DNA of 64,000 nucleotides from Anaeromicrobium sediminis (GCF_002270055.1 NZ_NIBG01000016.1:1-64000), one strand, 5' to 3'. Counted from the first letter of the stretch, positions 24,754 to 33,456 are shown. The notes: generated from the sequence alone by a model not told the origin. A program made the numbers and translations.

Positions 24754-26184
24754 ATGGAAAATTCCTCGAAAAAAAGAGATATAACCTTTATTGAGGCTTT
24801 TGGTATGATTTTAGTGTATGTTGCAGTCTTTGTATGGGGTAAAGGTAAGTTCCCAACAGGTATGGCCATATTAATATGTGCATTCTTTTCAGCAGCTTAT
24901 GGTGTATGGGTACTTAAAACCAGTTGGGATGACATATTTAAAAATATATTAAAAATGTTTGATATGGGAATGCCGGCTATCCTCGTGTTACTTATGGTAG
25001 GTTTCATAAGTGCTTCCTGGCTTGCCTCAGGTACCATACCAGTTCTTATTGTATACGGATTAAAAATATTAAATCCATCCATATTTTTAGTGGCAGCATT
25101 TTTAGTTACGGCAATAGTAGCTATAGCCACAGGTTCATCCTGGACTATTGTAGCCACATTTGGAGTTGCCTTAATGGGTATAGCAAAGGGAATGGGAATT
25201 CCTCCAGGAGTTGCTGGTGGTGCCATTGTTAGTGGATGCTGGTTAGGAGATAAATGGAGTCCCCTGTCAGATACTACCAATCTAGGAGCTGCAGTTACTG
25301 GAGAAGACGTATTCTCTGTATTTAAATATAATTTCCACACTAGTGGACTAGGCGGAGTTGGTGCAGCGATAGTATTTACCATTGTAGGGTTTAAGTATTC
25401 AGGAGGTGTAATTGATTCTGGTAAGATCCAAAGTTTATTAGATGGAATTAATGGATTATACAATATTAATGCCCTATTATTACTACCGATAGTTGTTGTA
25501 ATATACTTTGCTATAAAAAGAAAGCCTGTACTTCCAGTACTAATGTTAGGGGTAGTGGTTGGAATAGCTTTAGCTGTAATAGTACAAGGAAAGGATTTGG
25601 CACAAATCATAAATGCATTATATAATGGATATGTTACGGAAACAGGAGTTACAGAAATTGATAAGTTATTAAGTGGTGGAGGACTCCTATCTATGATGAG
25701 CGTAATGCTGATAATTTTCTGTGCATTTGTTTTAGCAGGTACTTTAGAAACTATTGGAACGATGGATGCTTTAGTTACTAAGATGGGCTCATTAACTAAA
25801 ACAAGAGGACCATTAGTGCTTACATCTTATATTACATCAATATTAGCCACGTATTTAGGAGGAACTGCTTATACGGGAGTAATTCTGAATGCTGGAATGT
25901 ATAGAAGTGCCTATAAAAAAATAGGTTTAGCTAATATTAACTTGTCTAGAACTGTATTAGAAGGATCAGGACATACAAGTGCGTTAGTTCCTTGGTGCGG
26001 AAGTCATGTTATAATTTATGCCACTCTTGGAATCACTTGGGCAGATTTCTTACCTCATTATTATTCTTTCTGGGTTTCATCTGCTTTGCTTATAATATAT
26101 GGATTTACAGGATTATTTACTAAGAAATTAGAAGAAGAGGAAATGACACTAGAGGAAGTAGAAGTAGCTCAAACAATAATCTAA
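24754..26184 (+). CDS. NhaC family Na+/H+ antiporter
   Basis: 476 residues, about eleven transmembrane segments. NhaC features include AIATGSSWTIVATFGVALMG, the polar stretch SGCWLGDKWSPLSDTTNLGAA and GTAYTGVILNAGMY. NhaC proteins exchange Na+ for protons; some relatives exchange metabolites (malate/lactate, for example), and the context with a cyclodeaminase-like enzyme makes a solute role possible. A broken paralogue follows immediately downstream (26200-26551). Confidence 0.9.
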   Translation: MENSSKKRDITFIEAFGMILVYVAVFVWGKGKFPTGMAILICAFFSAAYGVWVLKTSWDDIFKNILKMFDMGMPAILVLLMVGFISASWLASGTIPVLIVYGLKILNPSIFLVAAFLVTAIVAIATGSSWTIVATFGVALMGIAKGMGIPPGVAGGAIVSGCWLGDKWSPLSDTTNLGAAVTGEDVFSVFKYNFHTSGLGGVGAAIVFTIVGFKYSGGVIDSGKIQSLLDGINGLYNINALLLLPIVVVIYFAIKRKPVLPVLMLGVVVGIALAVIVQGKDLAQIINALYNGYVTETGVTEIDKLLSGGGLLSMMSVMLIIFCAFVLAGTLETIGTMDALVTKMGSLTKTRGPLVLTSYITSILATYLGGTAYTGVILNAGMYRSAYKKIGLANINLSRTVLEGSGHTSALVPWCGSHVIIYATLGITWADFLPHYYSFWVSSALLIIYGFTGLFTKKLEEEEMTLEEVEVAQTII

Positions 26185-26199
26185 AAGTGAGATGATAAG

Positions 26200-26551
26200 A
26201 TGTTAAAACGCAAACCTACATTTTTAGAATCAGTTTCAACATTATTAGTAATGACGATTATTTAAAGATCTCTATATTGATATGGGACTTCATCCTAAAA
26301 ATCTATCTAGAAGTTTAGAAGATGCAGGAACAATGTTTAATTGTTTAATCCCTTGGAGTAGTGCAGGCGTATTTTATATTGGAGCATTAGGAGTATGGCC
26401 AGCAGATTTTTGGATATGGGAAATACCCTGTTATTTGAGTATAGGACTTGCAATTTTTTATGGATTTACAGGTATTTCAATTGCAAAACTTGGTCCTAAT
26501 GATAAAAGATATTTAAATCATAAGCAACAGATGAATGGAAAAAAATTATAA
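26200..26551 (+). pseudogene. nhaC remnant with the middle deleted
   Basis: ATG at 26200 opens MLKRKPTFLESVSTLLVMTII, a typical NhaC N-terminus, then stops at TAA. Twelve bases later the sequence resumes as GLHPKNLSRSLEDAGTMFN and continues through a normal NhaC C-terminus (IPWSSAGVFYIGALGV...YGFTGISIAKL). Several hundred codons between the two ends are missing. It is not a recent copy of the neighbouring antiporter, whose sequence differs throughout. The 89-codon frame from 26282 would be a truncated membrane fragment. Confidence 0.85.
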
Positions 26552-26559
26552 CTAAAAAT

Positions 26560-26627
26560 AAAAAGAAACTTGGTAAATATGTTATCTGACAAAATGGAAT
26601 ACATACATGCCAAGTTTCTTTTTATTT
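26560..26627 (+). terminator. rho-independent terminator
   Basis: AAAAAGAAACTTGG pairs with CCAAGTTTCTTTTT, with TTTATTTATA after it. It ends the antiporter transcript, including the nhaC remnant. Confidence 0.75.
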
Positions 26628-26723
26628 ATATCCTATAAATTTTATAAAGAAAAGAATATTACAGTCTATAATTTTATTATGATAAAATTACTTTATGATA
26701 GAATAATCAGAGGGGGAATTATA

Positions 26724-27377
26724 ATGAAACAAGTTTATGCGCCAGGTTGTGCGCTTATGATTTATAAGCCACAACTTGCTGAAAAAATATCAGAATTTTT
26801 AAATAAGGATTTGGAGAATATTCCTAATCATATGATTTGTTGTAAACATGAGCCTAATTTAGAAAAGGATACAAAGGTACTTAACACATGCCCAGGATGT
26901 GATAGACGATATAGAGAACTTTATGAAGGTATATCAACGGTGTCCTTGTGGGAAATATTAGCTGAAAGTGATACATTTTCATTTCCAGACTATGAGGGTA
27001 TGGAAATGACTATACATGATGCCTGTCCTACTCGTACAGAAGAGAGGGTACATATTGCAATGAGAAAACTTCTCCAAAGGATGAACATTAAGATTATAGA
27101 ACCTAAAAATACTCGTACAAAGTCTATCTGCTGTGGAGATAGTTTTTACGGAATATTGACTGTAGAGAAGGTTAAAGAGCAGATGAGAAAACGTTCAGAG
27201 GAGATGCCCTGTGACAATGTGGTAGTTTATTGTGTTTCATGTATTAAGTCAATGCATATTGGAGGTAAAAAACCACGTTATATTGTAGATCTTTTGTTTG
27301 GAGAAAATACGGACATTGGTACATTTGAGCCTGATGAATGGCATGATGAAATACAAAGGTTTATAGATGCACATTAA
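26724..27377 (+). CDS. CCG-domain Fe-S protein (heterodisulfide reductase subunit B-like)
   Basis: 217 residues from ATG 26724 after AGAGGGGG; the longer frame from 26607 is unlikely since it runs through the preceding terminator. Two cysteine-rich segments are present: YAPGCALMIYKP...MICCKHEPN...NTCPGCDRRY and IHDACPTR...KSICCGDSFYG...VVYCVSCIKS. This is the duplicated CCG domain of HdrB/GlpC-type proteins, which bind noncubane Fe-S clusters and move electrons. No HdrA or HdrC partner is adjacent. Confidence 0.82.
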   Translation: MKQVYAPGCALMIYKPQLAEKISEFLNKDLENIPNHMICCKHEPNLEKDTKVLNTCPGCDRRYRELYEGISTVSLWEILAESDTFSFPDYEGMEMTIHDACPTRTEERVHIAMRKLLQRMNIKIIEPKNTRTKSICCGDSFYGILTVEKVKEQMRKRSEEMPCDNVVVYCVSCIKSMHIGGKKPRYIVDLLFGENTDIGTFEPDEWHDEIQRFIDAH

Positions 27378-27528
27378 TAGGGGTATAGAAGAAAGTGGGG
27401 ATAGGTTAAGGGATAATAAAACAACATTATTAATCGCGGATGTACAAATAATTAAACACCACCATGGTATTTTAGGTGGAAGATTTGTAGAGTTAAAAAC
27501 TACTAATGAAATTGATTTTACAATGTAA
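27367..27528 (+). CDS. possible 53-residue protein overlapping the CCG gene
   Basis: ATG 27367 lies within the last codons of the CCG gene, in another frame, and stays open for 53 codons (HINRGIEESGDRLRDNK...LLIADVQIIKHHHGILGG...FVELKTTNEIDFTM). It has no Shine-Dalgarno of its own, so translation would rely on coupling. Family not recognised; it may be a remnant of a larger gene. A long hairpin follows. Confidence 0.3.
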   Translation: MHINRGIEESGDRLRDNKTTLLIADVQIIKHHHGILGGRFVELKTTNEIDFTM

Positions 27529-27545
27529 TGTATAATAGATCATAT

Positions 27546-27602
27546 TATTTAAAAATACAAAAAGACATTTTACTATAAAATGTCTTTTTGTATTTTTAAA
27601 TA
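27546..27602. terminator. long perfect hairpin terminator
   Basis: A 27-base arm (27546-27572) and its exact reverse complement (27576-27602) are separated by only CTA. The stem contains AAAAAGACATTTTA / TAAAATGTCTTTTT. Works as a terminator in either direction. Confidence 0.8.
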
Positions 27603-27702
27603 ATCAGCTGTACATACTATAAGCTAAACTATACCATAAGTAAAGGTGATATTTCATTTAAATCCACAATAAGTAGACTGGCAAATTAAAGGAGCTAAGA
27701 TT

Positions 27703-28644
27703 ATGACAGAAAAAAATATAGAAAAAGATCCTATCTATAAAAATAAAAAGACAGGTGATGGAGGAAATTCCAAGTTTCATAATAGGGACTTTACAGATAG
27801 TAATGTTATAAGAGATTTTAGGAACTTTTTGAACGAAGAGTCAAATAAGTTGTTAAAAGAATTAAAACAGGAGTATTCATTAAAAGAAATAGAGATTAAA
27901 GGAGTCCCTGCTGTTTGGATAGACACTTCCAACTCTAATAAAAATAAAGGGGTTATAATATATCTTCATGGTGGAGGATATATGAGTGGAAATGTGAAGA
28001 ATTACTGTACAATTCCAATTCAGCTTTCAAATGCTATAGGGATAAAGGTATTATCAGTTGATTATGGTCTAGCTCCTGAAGATCCATTTCCAAAGGGTTT
28101 GGAAGATGCACTAAATATATATGAATATCTCCTAGAAGAAGGATATAGTTCTAATAATATTGCTATTGCTGGAGATTCAGCAGGTGGAGGCCTTGCTGTA
28201 GCAACTGTTTTAAAACTAAGAGATTTAGGATTAGATTTACCAGCTGCTTTAGGGCTATTTTCACCTTGGGTTGATTTAACATTAAAAGGAGATACAATAG
28301 AAACTTTAAAAGAGTACGAAACCATATTAAGTAAAAGACAATTAGAAGGATCAGCAAAAATTTATGCTGGAAAAGAAGAGTTAGATAATCCTTTAATTTC
28401 TCCAATTTATGCTAATTATAAAGATTTCCCACCTATGATGATTTTAGCAGGAAGTCGTGAGGTGTTACTTAGTGATTCAATGAACTTAGCTAGAAAAGCA
28501 GCACTTAATAATACTACTGTAAATCTTATTGTATGGGATAACTTATATCACGTTTTTGCAGCAGATTCGAATCTTCCTGAAAGCAAAGAAGCCATAGAAG
28601 CATTAGGAGTATTTTTATTAGAAAAGATGAACTATAAAATATAA
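27703..28644 (+). CDS. alpha/beta hydrolase (HSL-type esterase)
   Basis: 313 residues, hormone-sensitive-lipase group. Oxyanion-hole motif IYLHGGGYMSG, nucleophile elbow IAGDSAGGGLAVA, Asp/Glu region near MILAGSREVLLSD and His in LYHVFA complete the catalytic set. No signal peptide, so a cytoplasmic carboxylesterase acting on short acyl esters; substrate unknown. AAAGGAGCTAAG precedes the ATG. Single gene with a terminator about 220 bases downstream. Confidence 0.9.
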   Translation: MTEKNIEKDPIYKNKKTGDGGNSKFHNRDFTDSNVIRDFRNFLNEESNKLLKELKQEYSLKEIEIKGVPAVWIDTSNSNKNKGVIIYLHGGGYMSGNVKNYCTIPIQLSNAIGIKVLSVDYGLAPEDPFPKGLEDALNIYEYLLEEGYSSNNIAIAGDSAGGGLAVATVLKLRDLGLDLPAALGLFSPWVDLTLKGDTIETLKEYETILSKRQLEGSAKIYAGKEELDNPLISPIYANYKDFPPMMILAGSREVLLSDSMNLARKAALNNTTVNLIVWDNLYHVFAADSNLPESKEAIEALGVFLLEKMNYKI

Positions 28645-28867
28645 GTAACAGGATTGAATAAGTTATACAATTGAAAATCACCGTTGCATCCAATACGGCA
28701 AACCTTACCATAAGTAGCCATGTTTTTTTTCATATGTTTACACATTCAATACATGTAGAGACTGTATTACTACTTAGAAAAATTGATCAATGACTTTGAA
28801 AGAATTATTGTAAAGCTAGATAGTTAAGTAATCAAGGTGTGTTAGATTTATTGAAAATGAACAGTAT

Positions 28868-28906
28868 AATCCCCTATCAAAAGGTTTTTGATAGGGGATT
28901 GTTTTA
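28868..28906 (+). terminator. rho-independent terminator
   Basis: AATCCCCTATCAAAA pairs with TTTTTGATAGGGGATT, followed by GTTTTATAT. It closes the esterase transcript. Confidence 0.8.
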
Positions 28907-29197
28907 TATGGTATTTCCCTTAGATTTTTTCATATATCAAATGGGTTCATTTCATACTCCTTAATTTATTATAATCACCTTTGAAAAAGATACAATTCTT
29001 GATACAAGGTGGTAGCACATAATTTGTAATTACTTGATGTTTTAGAACCATCAAGATTTATTATATGCTCTTAATAAATAACTTTAGCGGGACATTTTTC
29101 TACACATCTCTTGATGGTTATATTAAAAGCGTTCCATGATATTTTTTATGTTCGTGATTATGAAAAAATAGTTTGTGCTTTTTTATAAAAGTTCATA
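28907..29197. other. intergenic stretch with gene debris
   Basis: No intact gene. The only recognisable content is a minus-strand ferredoxin-like tail (29071-29142); the rest is A+T-rich and uninformative. Confidence 0.5.
29071..29142 (-). pseudogene. remnant of a 4Fe-4S ferredoxin-type C-terminus
   Basis: The minus strand reads NAFNITIKRCVEKCPAKVIY and then TAA. CxxxCPAKVIY is the closing half of a 4Fe-4S motif. No start, ribosome site or first half of the motif is found upstream. Confidence 0.4.
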
Positions 29198-29250
29198 TTG
29201 ACAACTCTTTATAAATGATATAAAATTTCAATTGAGAATTATTATTCATG
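29198..29250 (+). promoter_or_regulatory. promoter with Fur-box-like site
   Basis: TTGACA (29198-29203), 17-base spacer, TAAAAT (29221-29226). Immediately downstream, over the expected transcription start, ATTGAGAATTATTATTCAT resembles a Fur box. It precedes the FMN-binding lipoprotein gene. The promoter is near-consensus; iron control is inference. Confidence 0.6.
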
Positions 29251-29300
29251 AACGGCTGACTTAATAATTCAATACATAATAAAAAGGAGACGTTATTATA

Positions 29301-30530
29301 ATGTTTAATAAGAAACTTAATTTAGCAATATTAATATGCATAATTGCAATTGGTATGCTTACAGGTTGTTCTACAAATGAAAATGCATCACAGGAGGTAG
29401 CCGAGTTAACTTTTGAAGAATGGGCAAATCAAGAGCTGGTATGGCCAGAATGGGCAGAACCTATCCAAGTTGAAATAAACGAAGAAACTAGGAAAGGACC
29501 TACTTCTGTAAGAAAAACCTTTGATATTGAAACAGCTAGAGAAAATATAGCTAAAATACGTTATTTAGTAGAAAATAGTGAAGATACAGATGAATATCCA
29601 TATCATAATATCTGGAAAAGTAATCTAGGTAATGGTTTATTAAAATTAGGTGAAAATCATCTTGCTTACCATTATTTAAACGAAATAGTGAACCTTTCTC
29701 CAGATGCCAACTATGGAACAGAGAAGGTAGATGGCAAGAGAGTTATAGAGCCTATAGGAGAGACTTTAGCACAAAAAATTGCTCACGGTAGAATGTTAAA
29801 GGCTATTGCAAAAGCTGGATATGGTGATGAAGTTATGTCAAGATATGAAGAATACGATTATGAAACAAATGGAGAAGTATTCTCATGGCAATTAACTTCT
29901 GCAGCTTGGGCAATGGGACTTATAGGTGAAGAAGAAGAAGCTTATAAACTTTTTGAATACGGTATTAGTCCAGAAAATTTTAATGACTTGAAACCTTGGC
30001 AAGCTAGTTCAAATGTACTTGCAGCTTCCTCATATGCATATGCAAAAGGAGATTATGATAAAGTTTTTGACTTTACAGAGAAGTTGATTTTAGAAGGAAT
30101 TGACTCAACTAATCCAGCGTATTTTCTTGATAACGACCTTAAATCAGGTCGTAAAGCAAAATACTTTAACCGTCATTGGAAGTCATGCTATCAGTTAGCT
30201 GAAGGTTTTAGAGAATTGGCAACAAAAGCAAAAAATGGTGAGATTGCAACTTTTACAGATTTAAAAGATGGAGTATACACTAGTAGTAATACGGGTTACA
30301 TGTTAACGCCTATTGATGTAACTGTAACAGTAAAAGATGGTAAGGTCATAGATATAAAAGCAACTCAAGAAGAACCTAGAGAGGATAGATCAGGAACGGC
30401 CCTTGAGTCTTTACCACCAAGAATTGTTGAGGCACAATCTTTAGACGTGGACGTTATTTCATCAGCAACAATTTCTAGTGAATCTATTAAAATGGGTGTA
30501 GCAAAGGCTTTACTACAAGCTAAAAAATAA
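29301..30530 (+). CDS. FMN-binding domain lipoprotein
   Basis: 409 residues. Lipoprotein signal with lipobox LTGC (Cys23), a large central region of unknown fold (residues 40-320, Trp-rich start EEWANQELVWPEWAEP), and a C-terminal FMN-binding domain (VTVTVKDGKVIDIKATQEEP...DVDVISSATISSESIKMGVAKAL). The flavin-attachment motif normally reads SGAT; here it is SSAT, keeping the Thr. It should sit on the outer face of the membrane and carry flavin, as in extracytosolic electron-transfer systems. The next gene encodes a membrane polyferredoxin with its own FMN-binding domain, a likely electron donor. Confidence 0.85.
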   Translation: MFNKKLNLAILICIIAIGMLTGCSTNENASQEVAELTFEEWANQELVWPEWAEPIQVEINEETRKGPTSVRKTFDIETARENIAKIRYLVENSEDTDEYPYHNIWKSNLGNGLLKLGENHLAYHYLNEIVNLSPDANYGTEKVDGKRVIEPIGETLAQKIAHGRMLKAIAKAGYGDEVMSRYEEYDYETNGEVFSWQLTSAAWAMGLIGEEEEAYKLFEYGISPENFNDLKPWQASSNVLAASSYAYAKGDYDKVFDFTEKLILEGIDSTNPAYFLDNDLKSGRKAKYFNRHWKSCYQLAEGFRELATKAKNGEIATFTDLKDGVYTSSNTGYMLTPIDVTVTVKDGKVIDIKATQEEPREDRSGTALESLPPRIVEAQSLDVDVISSATISSESIKMGVAKALLQAKK

Positions 30531-30580
30531 TAAAGAAGCTATATGAAATTAGCAAATATGTTATTAATTTAAAAGAGATT

Positions 30581-30624
30581 AAGAGGGTGGAGTAAATCTT
30601 ACATTTAAAACACCCTCTTTTTTT
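30581..30624 (+). terminator. intercistronic terminator/attenuator
   Basis: AAGAGGGTG pairs with CACCCTCTT, then TTTTT. It lies between the FMN lipoprotein and the polyferredoxin gene and overlaps the ribosome-site region of the latter by a few bases only, so partial read-through would set their ratio. Confidence 0.7.
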
Positions 30625-30635
30625 ATGAGGTGAAT

Positions 30636-31736
30636 ATGAAAAAAATCGGACTTATCAGAAAAATAATTCAAACTATTGCATTTTTGCCAATAACTGTAAT
30701 TGCACTTAATAACCAAACTTATTTCTCTGTATTTATACTAATACTTACAGCAATAGGTGGAGCCTTTTATTGTGGTTATCTCTGTCCATTTGGATTTCTA
30801 CAAGAGATAGTGTCTATTATAGGTAATAAACTTAAGATTAAGAAAAAAACTGTACCACCTAAATTAAATTCTATTTTAAAGCTAACTAGATATATACTTT
30901 ATATATTAGTCACAGTACTAAGTGTAAGTGCTATTTTTATACTGCTAAGATATGATGCTAGAAGTAATCTATATTTAGTTTTAATTGGAAAACAGATTAA
31001 CTATGCAATGATTATTAGCGTTATAATGTTTTGCACACTTTCACTTTTTTATAAAAAACCTTTCTGTAATTACTTTTGTATAAAAGGTGCTGAATATGGA
31101 TTACTCAGTATTTTTAGAGTTTTTAGCATAAAAAGAAATACCAAATCCTGTGTTAACTGTAAGTTATGTGACAGAGCTTGTGAGATGGGTATAACTGTTT
31201 CTACTTGTAATTCAGTTAATTCTATGAACTGTATTAATTGTTTTGAGTGTATAAAAAAATGCCCTATCAAGAATACTCTAACATTTGGTCTAGTGCAACC
31301 GAATCTTTTAAAGAAAAAAGTTGCTTTTGCTGTATTGATAGGAGCCATATATGTTGGTGCACTTCATTCAGACTATTTTTTAAAAACATCAATAGTAGAT
31401 GCTAATGTAAAAGCTGTTGAAACTAGTAAAATTGTAGAAGAAACAACTAAAGAACCTGAGGTTGATAATGCTACTTATTATATTGGAGAGGCAAATGGGT
31501 ATAATGATTTAATTAAAGTTAAAGTAGGCATAGAAGAAGGGGTTATCACTAAAATATCCATAGTAGACCATGATGAAGATTGGGATTGGTACACTAAGGC
31601 TAAAGGTCCTATAATAGATGCAATACTAGAAAAACAATCTGCCGACGTGGACACTGTAAGTGGTGCTACTTTTACATCAACAGGTATAATAGAAGCAGTA
31701 AAAAAAGCTCTTGAAGGAGCAGAATTTAATAAATAA
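30636..31736 (+). CDS. membrane polyferredoxin with C-terminal FMN-binding domain (NapH/RnfG-like fusion)
   Basis: About 366 residues from ATG 30636 behind GAGGTGA. Several transmembrane helices, the NapH/NosR-type motif CGYLCPFGF and a second Cys pair region (KKPFCNYFC). Two ferredoxin motifs follow (CVNCKLCDRACEMG and CINCFECIKKCP), then another membrane segment and an extracytoplasmic FMN-binding domain with the intact flavinylation motif DTVSGATFTS. This arrangement can pass electrons from cytoplasm through Fe-S centres to covalent flavin outside. With the preceding lipoprotein it looks like a small transmembrane electron-export unit; the final acceptor is unknown. Confidence 0.86.
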   Translation: MKKIGLIRKIIQTIAFLPITVIALNNQTYFSVFILILTAIGGAFYCGYLCPFGFLQEIVSIIGNKLKIKKKTVPPKLNSILKLTRYILYILVTVLSVSAIFILLRYDARSNLYLVLIGKQINYAMIISVIMFCTLSLFYKKPFCNYFCIKGAEYGLLSIFRVFSIKRNTKSCVNCKLCDRACEMGITVSTCNSVNSMNCINCFECIKKCPIKNTLTFGLVQPNLLKKKVAFAVLIGAIYVGALHSDYFLKTSIVDANVKAVETSKIVEETTKEPEVDNATYYIGEANGYNDLIKVKVGIEEGVITKISIVDHDEDWDWYTKAKGPIIDAILEKQSADVDTVSGATFTSTGIIEAVKKALEGAEFNK

Positions 31737-31763
31737 AAAAACAGAGGCAGCTCTGTTTTTTTA
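31737..31763. terminator. bidirectional terminator
   Basis: AAAAACAGAG and CTCTGTTTTT around GCAG, flanked by A and T runs. Ends the polyferredoxin transcript. Confidence 0.8.
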
Positions 31764-31769
31764 TAGCAT

Positions 31770-31878
31770 TTACTGTTTAAGTACTACTCTGAATCCAACG
31801 TAATCATTAGCACCTCCTGTACCTGCACTAGTTGTATAACTATTTGCTACAGCTCTTGTAATTACTGCTCTAAGGCAT
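31770..31878 (-). pseudogene. SUMF1/C-type-lectin-like C-terminal remnant (minus copy)
   Basis: The minus strand reads RAVITRAVANSYTTSAG then GGANDYVGFRVVLKQ and a stop. A GFRVV ending after an Asn/Gly-rich stretch is characteristic of formylglycine-generating-enzyme (SUMF1)-like domains. No upstream gene body remains. It abuts a diverged plus-strand copy. Confidence 0.5.
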
Positions 31879-31955
31879 TGGAAACTGATTTTGCAACTAG
31901 TGTAGTTACTAAAACAGGTAATGACCATTTCATATTTAGAGTGGTAAGCAGATAA
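31869..31955 (+). pseudogene. SUMF1-like C-terminal remnant (inverted plus copy)
   Basis: The plus strand reads SKALETDFATSVVTKTGNDH then FIFRVVSR and TAA. Nucleotide blocks such as CAACTAGTG and a TTTAGAGTGGTA-like end also occur, in the same order and spacing, on the minus strand from 31862 leftward. The two fragments are therefore diverged inverted copies meeting at a GTAATTAC centre. Confidence 0.4.
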
Positions 31956-31990
31956 TTAATTAAAGAAAGTATAAAAAATAATAAGACAGA

Positions 31991-32024
31991 AAAAGCCATG
32001 AAGTAATAAACTTCATGGCTTTAA
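31991..32024 (+). terminator. terminator downstream of remnant
   Basis: AAAGCCATGAAGT pairs with ACTTCATGGCTTT across AATAA, then AATTATTC. Probably the original terminator of the plus-strand SUMF1-like gene. Confidence 0.65.
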
Positions 32025-32158
32025 TTATTCAATAGTAATAAGTAGTATTGACAATAAAATTATACAATTGACACTAAAAGAATGCAATATTTAAATATAC
32101 CACAACTTAAATGATTTATCAATACAAAGTTACGAAAAGTTTAAAAGGAATGTTTTTT

Positions 32159-32308
32159 ATGGAGAATGGTAAAGGAAGTATGACAGCAATTGTATCAGCA
32201 TTTGGTCGTGCATATCATGCATTATATGATGAACCAAAGATCTTTAATGATTATTTGGCAGCACAATTTAATTACAAAACTGTAAGTTTAATAATATGGA
32301 ACTTTTGA
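32159..32308 (+). pseudogene. N-terminal fragment of a class I SAM-dependent methyltransferase (PPM1/TcmP-like)
   Basis: From ATG 32159 (AAAGGA nine bases upstream) the sequence GSMTAIVSAFGRAYHALYDE then PKIFNDYLA is the standard N-terminus of the leucine-carboxyl-methyltransferase/TcmP-like family. After about 35 residues the similarity ends and a stop follows at residue 50; normal proteins are about 280 residues. No further methyltransferase motifs are found downstream. Confidence 0.65.
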
Positions 32309-32466
32309 GGAGGAATGTCGAAAACTGCAAAATGGTATGATATAATTTGAATATATGTATGATTGTAGTACATATATTCCTGATGTCCTTTTGAGACTGA
32401 ACATATTAATATAGAAAAATATTTATTAGTGAAAGGAAAAGTATCTTTTAGATTGGAGATTGATAT

Positions 32467-33456
32467 ATGAAGAGGGAAGAAAATTACTTGAAAAAAGAAC
32501 TTTATAACCTTGTTAAAGAAAACTCAAAAATATTTGAATTTATACAATCCGGATCATTAGATGGTATATGGTATTGGGATTTGGAAAATATAGAAAACGA
32601 ATGGATGAGCCCTAGATTGTGGGAAACATTAGGTTTTGACCCAAAAGAAAAAAAGCATTTAACTAGTGAGTGGCAGGACTTAATTCATCCAGAAGACTTA
32701 AAAACTGCTTTAAACAATTTTGAAAAACATTGCAAAGATCCTAATCATCTTTATGATCAAATTGTTAGGTATAAGCATAAAAATGGATCTACAGTCTGGA
32801 TAAGATGTAGAGGTATAGTCATAAGAGATGAAAATTTCAAACCAATTAGGATGTTGGGTGCCCATACTGATATTACACAAATTAAAAAATTACAACTTGA
32901 ACTTGAAAAGCAAAATAAAGAACTCTTAAAAAAGCAAAAAGAAATTGAAGAATTGAATAAAGAATTAGAAAAGGAAGCAACCATAGATGTACTTACTGCT
33001 CTTTTAAATAGACGTGCAATAAATAGAATATTAGAATTTGAAAAAAATAAATCATATAGATCTATAACAACTTTTACAATTTTAATAATTGATATAAATA
33101 GTTTCAAGAAAATTAATGATAGTTATGGACATCTGGCAGGAGATGAGGTATTAATTAATTTTTCTAGAAATTTAAAAAGTATATTAAGAAGACAAGACGT
33201 TGTATCTAGATGGGGCGGCGATGAATTTTTAGTTCTTTTACCTGAAACCAATGAAAACCAAGCAAGAGTAGTAGTGGCAAAAATCAATGATGAATCAAAA
33301 AATTGGACTCTTAAGCATAGAGGAGAAAATATTAGCTACTCAATAAGTATTGGAATAGCGGAATATTTAAAAGATGAAGAAATAGATGATTTGATTAAAA
33401 GAGGAGACCAATCCCTTTATAAAGAAAAAGCATTGTTTCATCAAAATGATGAATAA
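32467..33456 (+). CDS. PAS-GGDEF diguanylate cyclase
   Basis: 329 residues, soluble. A PAS domain with PAC tail covers residues 20-140 (IWYWDLENIENEWMSP...NGSTVWIRCRG...LGAHTDITQIKKL). A coiled coil of heptads follows (LELEKQNKELLKKQKEIEEL), then a GGDEF domain (DVLTALLNRRAINRI onward). The active site RWGGDEF is intact and the product-inhibition I-site RRQD lies five residues before GGDEF, so it should make c-di-GMP from GTP with feedback control. The PAS ligand is unknown. It could feed the c-di-GMP riboswitches about 10 and 20 kb downstream. Confidence 0.9.
   Translation: MKREENYLKKELYNLVKENSKIFEFIQSGSLDGIWYWDLENIENEWMSPRLWETLGFDPKEKKHLTSEWQDLIHPEDLKTALNNFEKHCKDPNHLYDQIVRYKHKNGSTVWIRCRGIVIRDENFKPIRMLGAHTDITQIKKLQLELEKQNKELLKKQKEIEELNKELEKEATIDVLTALLNRRAINRILEFEKNKSYRSITTFTILIIDINSFKKINDSYGHLAGDEVLINFSRNLKSILRRQDVVSRWGGDEFLVLLPETNENQARVVVAKINDESKNWTLKHRGENISYSISIGIAEYLKDEEIDDLIKRGDQSLYKEKALFHQNDE

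Noticed and set aside
24897-25610. 237-codon minus-strand frame opposite the NhaC gene
   Set aside because: Antisense shadow of a membrane-protein gene; Pro/Thr/Asn-rich composition and no ribosome site. The plus-strand frame has clear NhaC motifs.
28655-28755. 33-codon minus-strand frame (MATYGKVCRIGCNGDFQLYN and on)
   Set aside because: Attractive CxxxC content but no Shine-Dalgarno, and it sits antisense in the tail of the esterase transcript. Not enough to call a gene.
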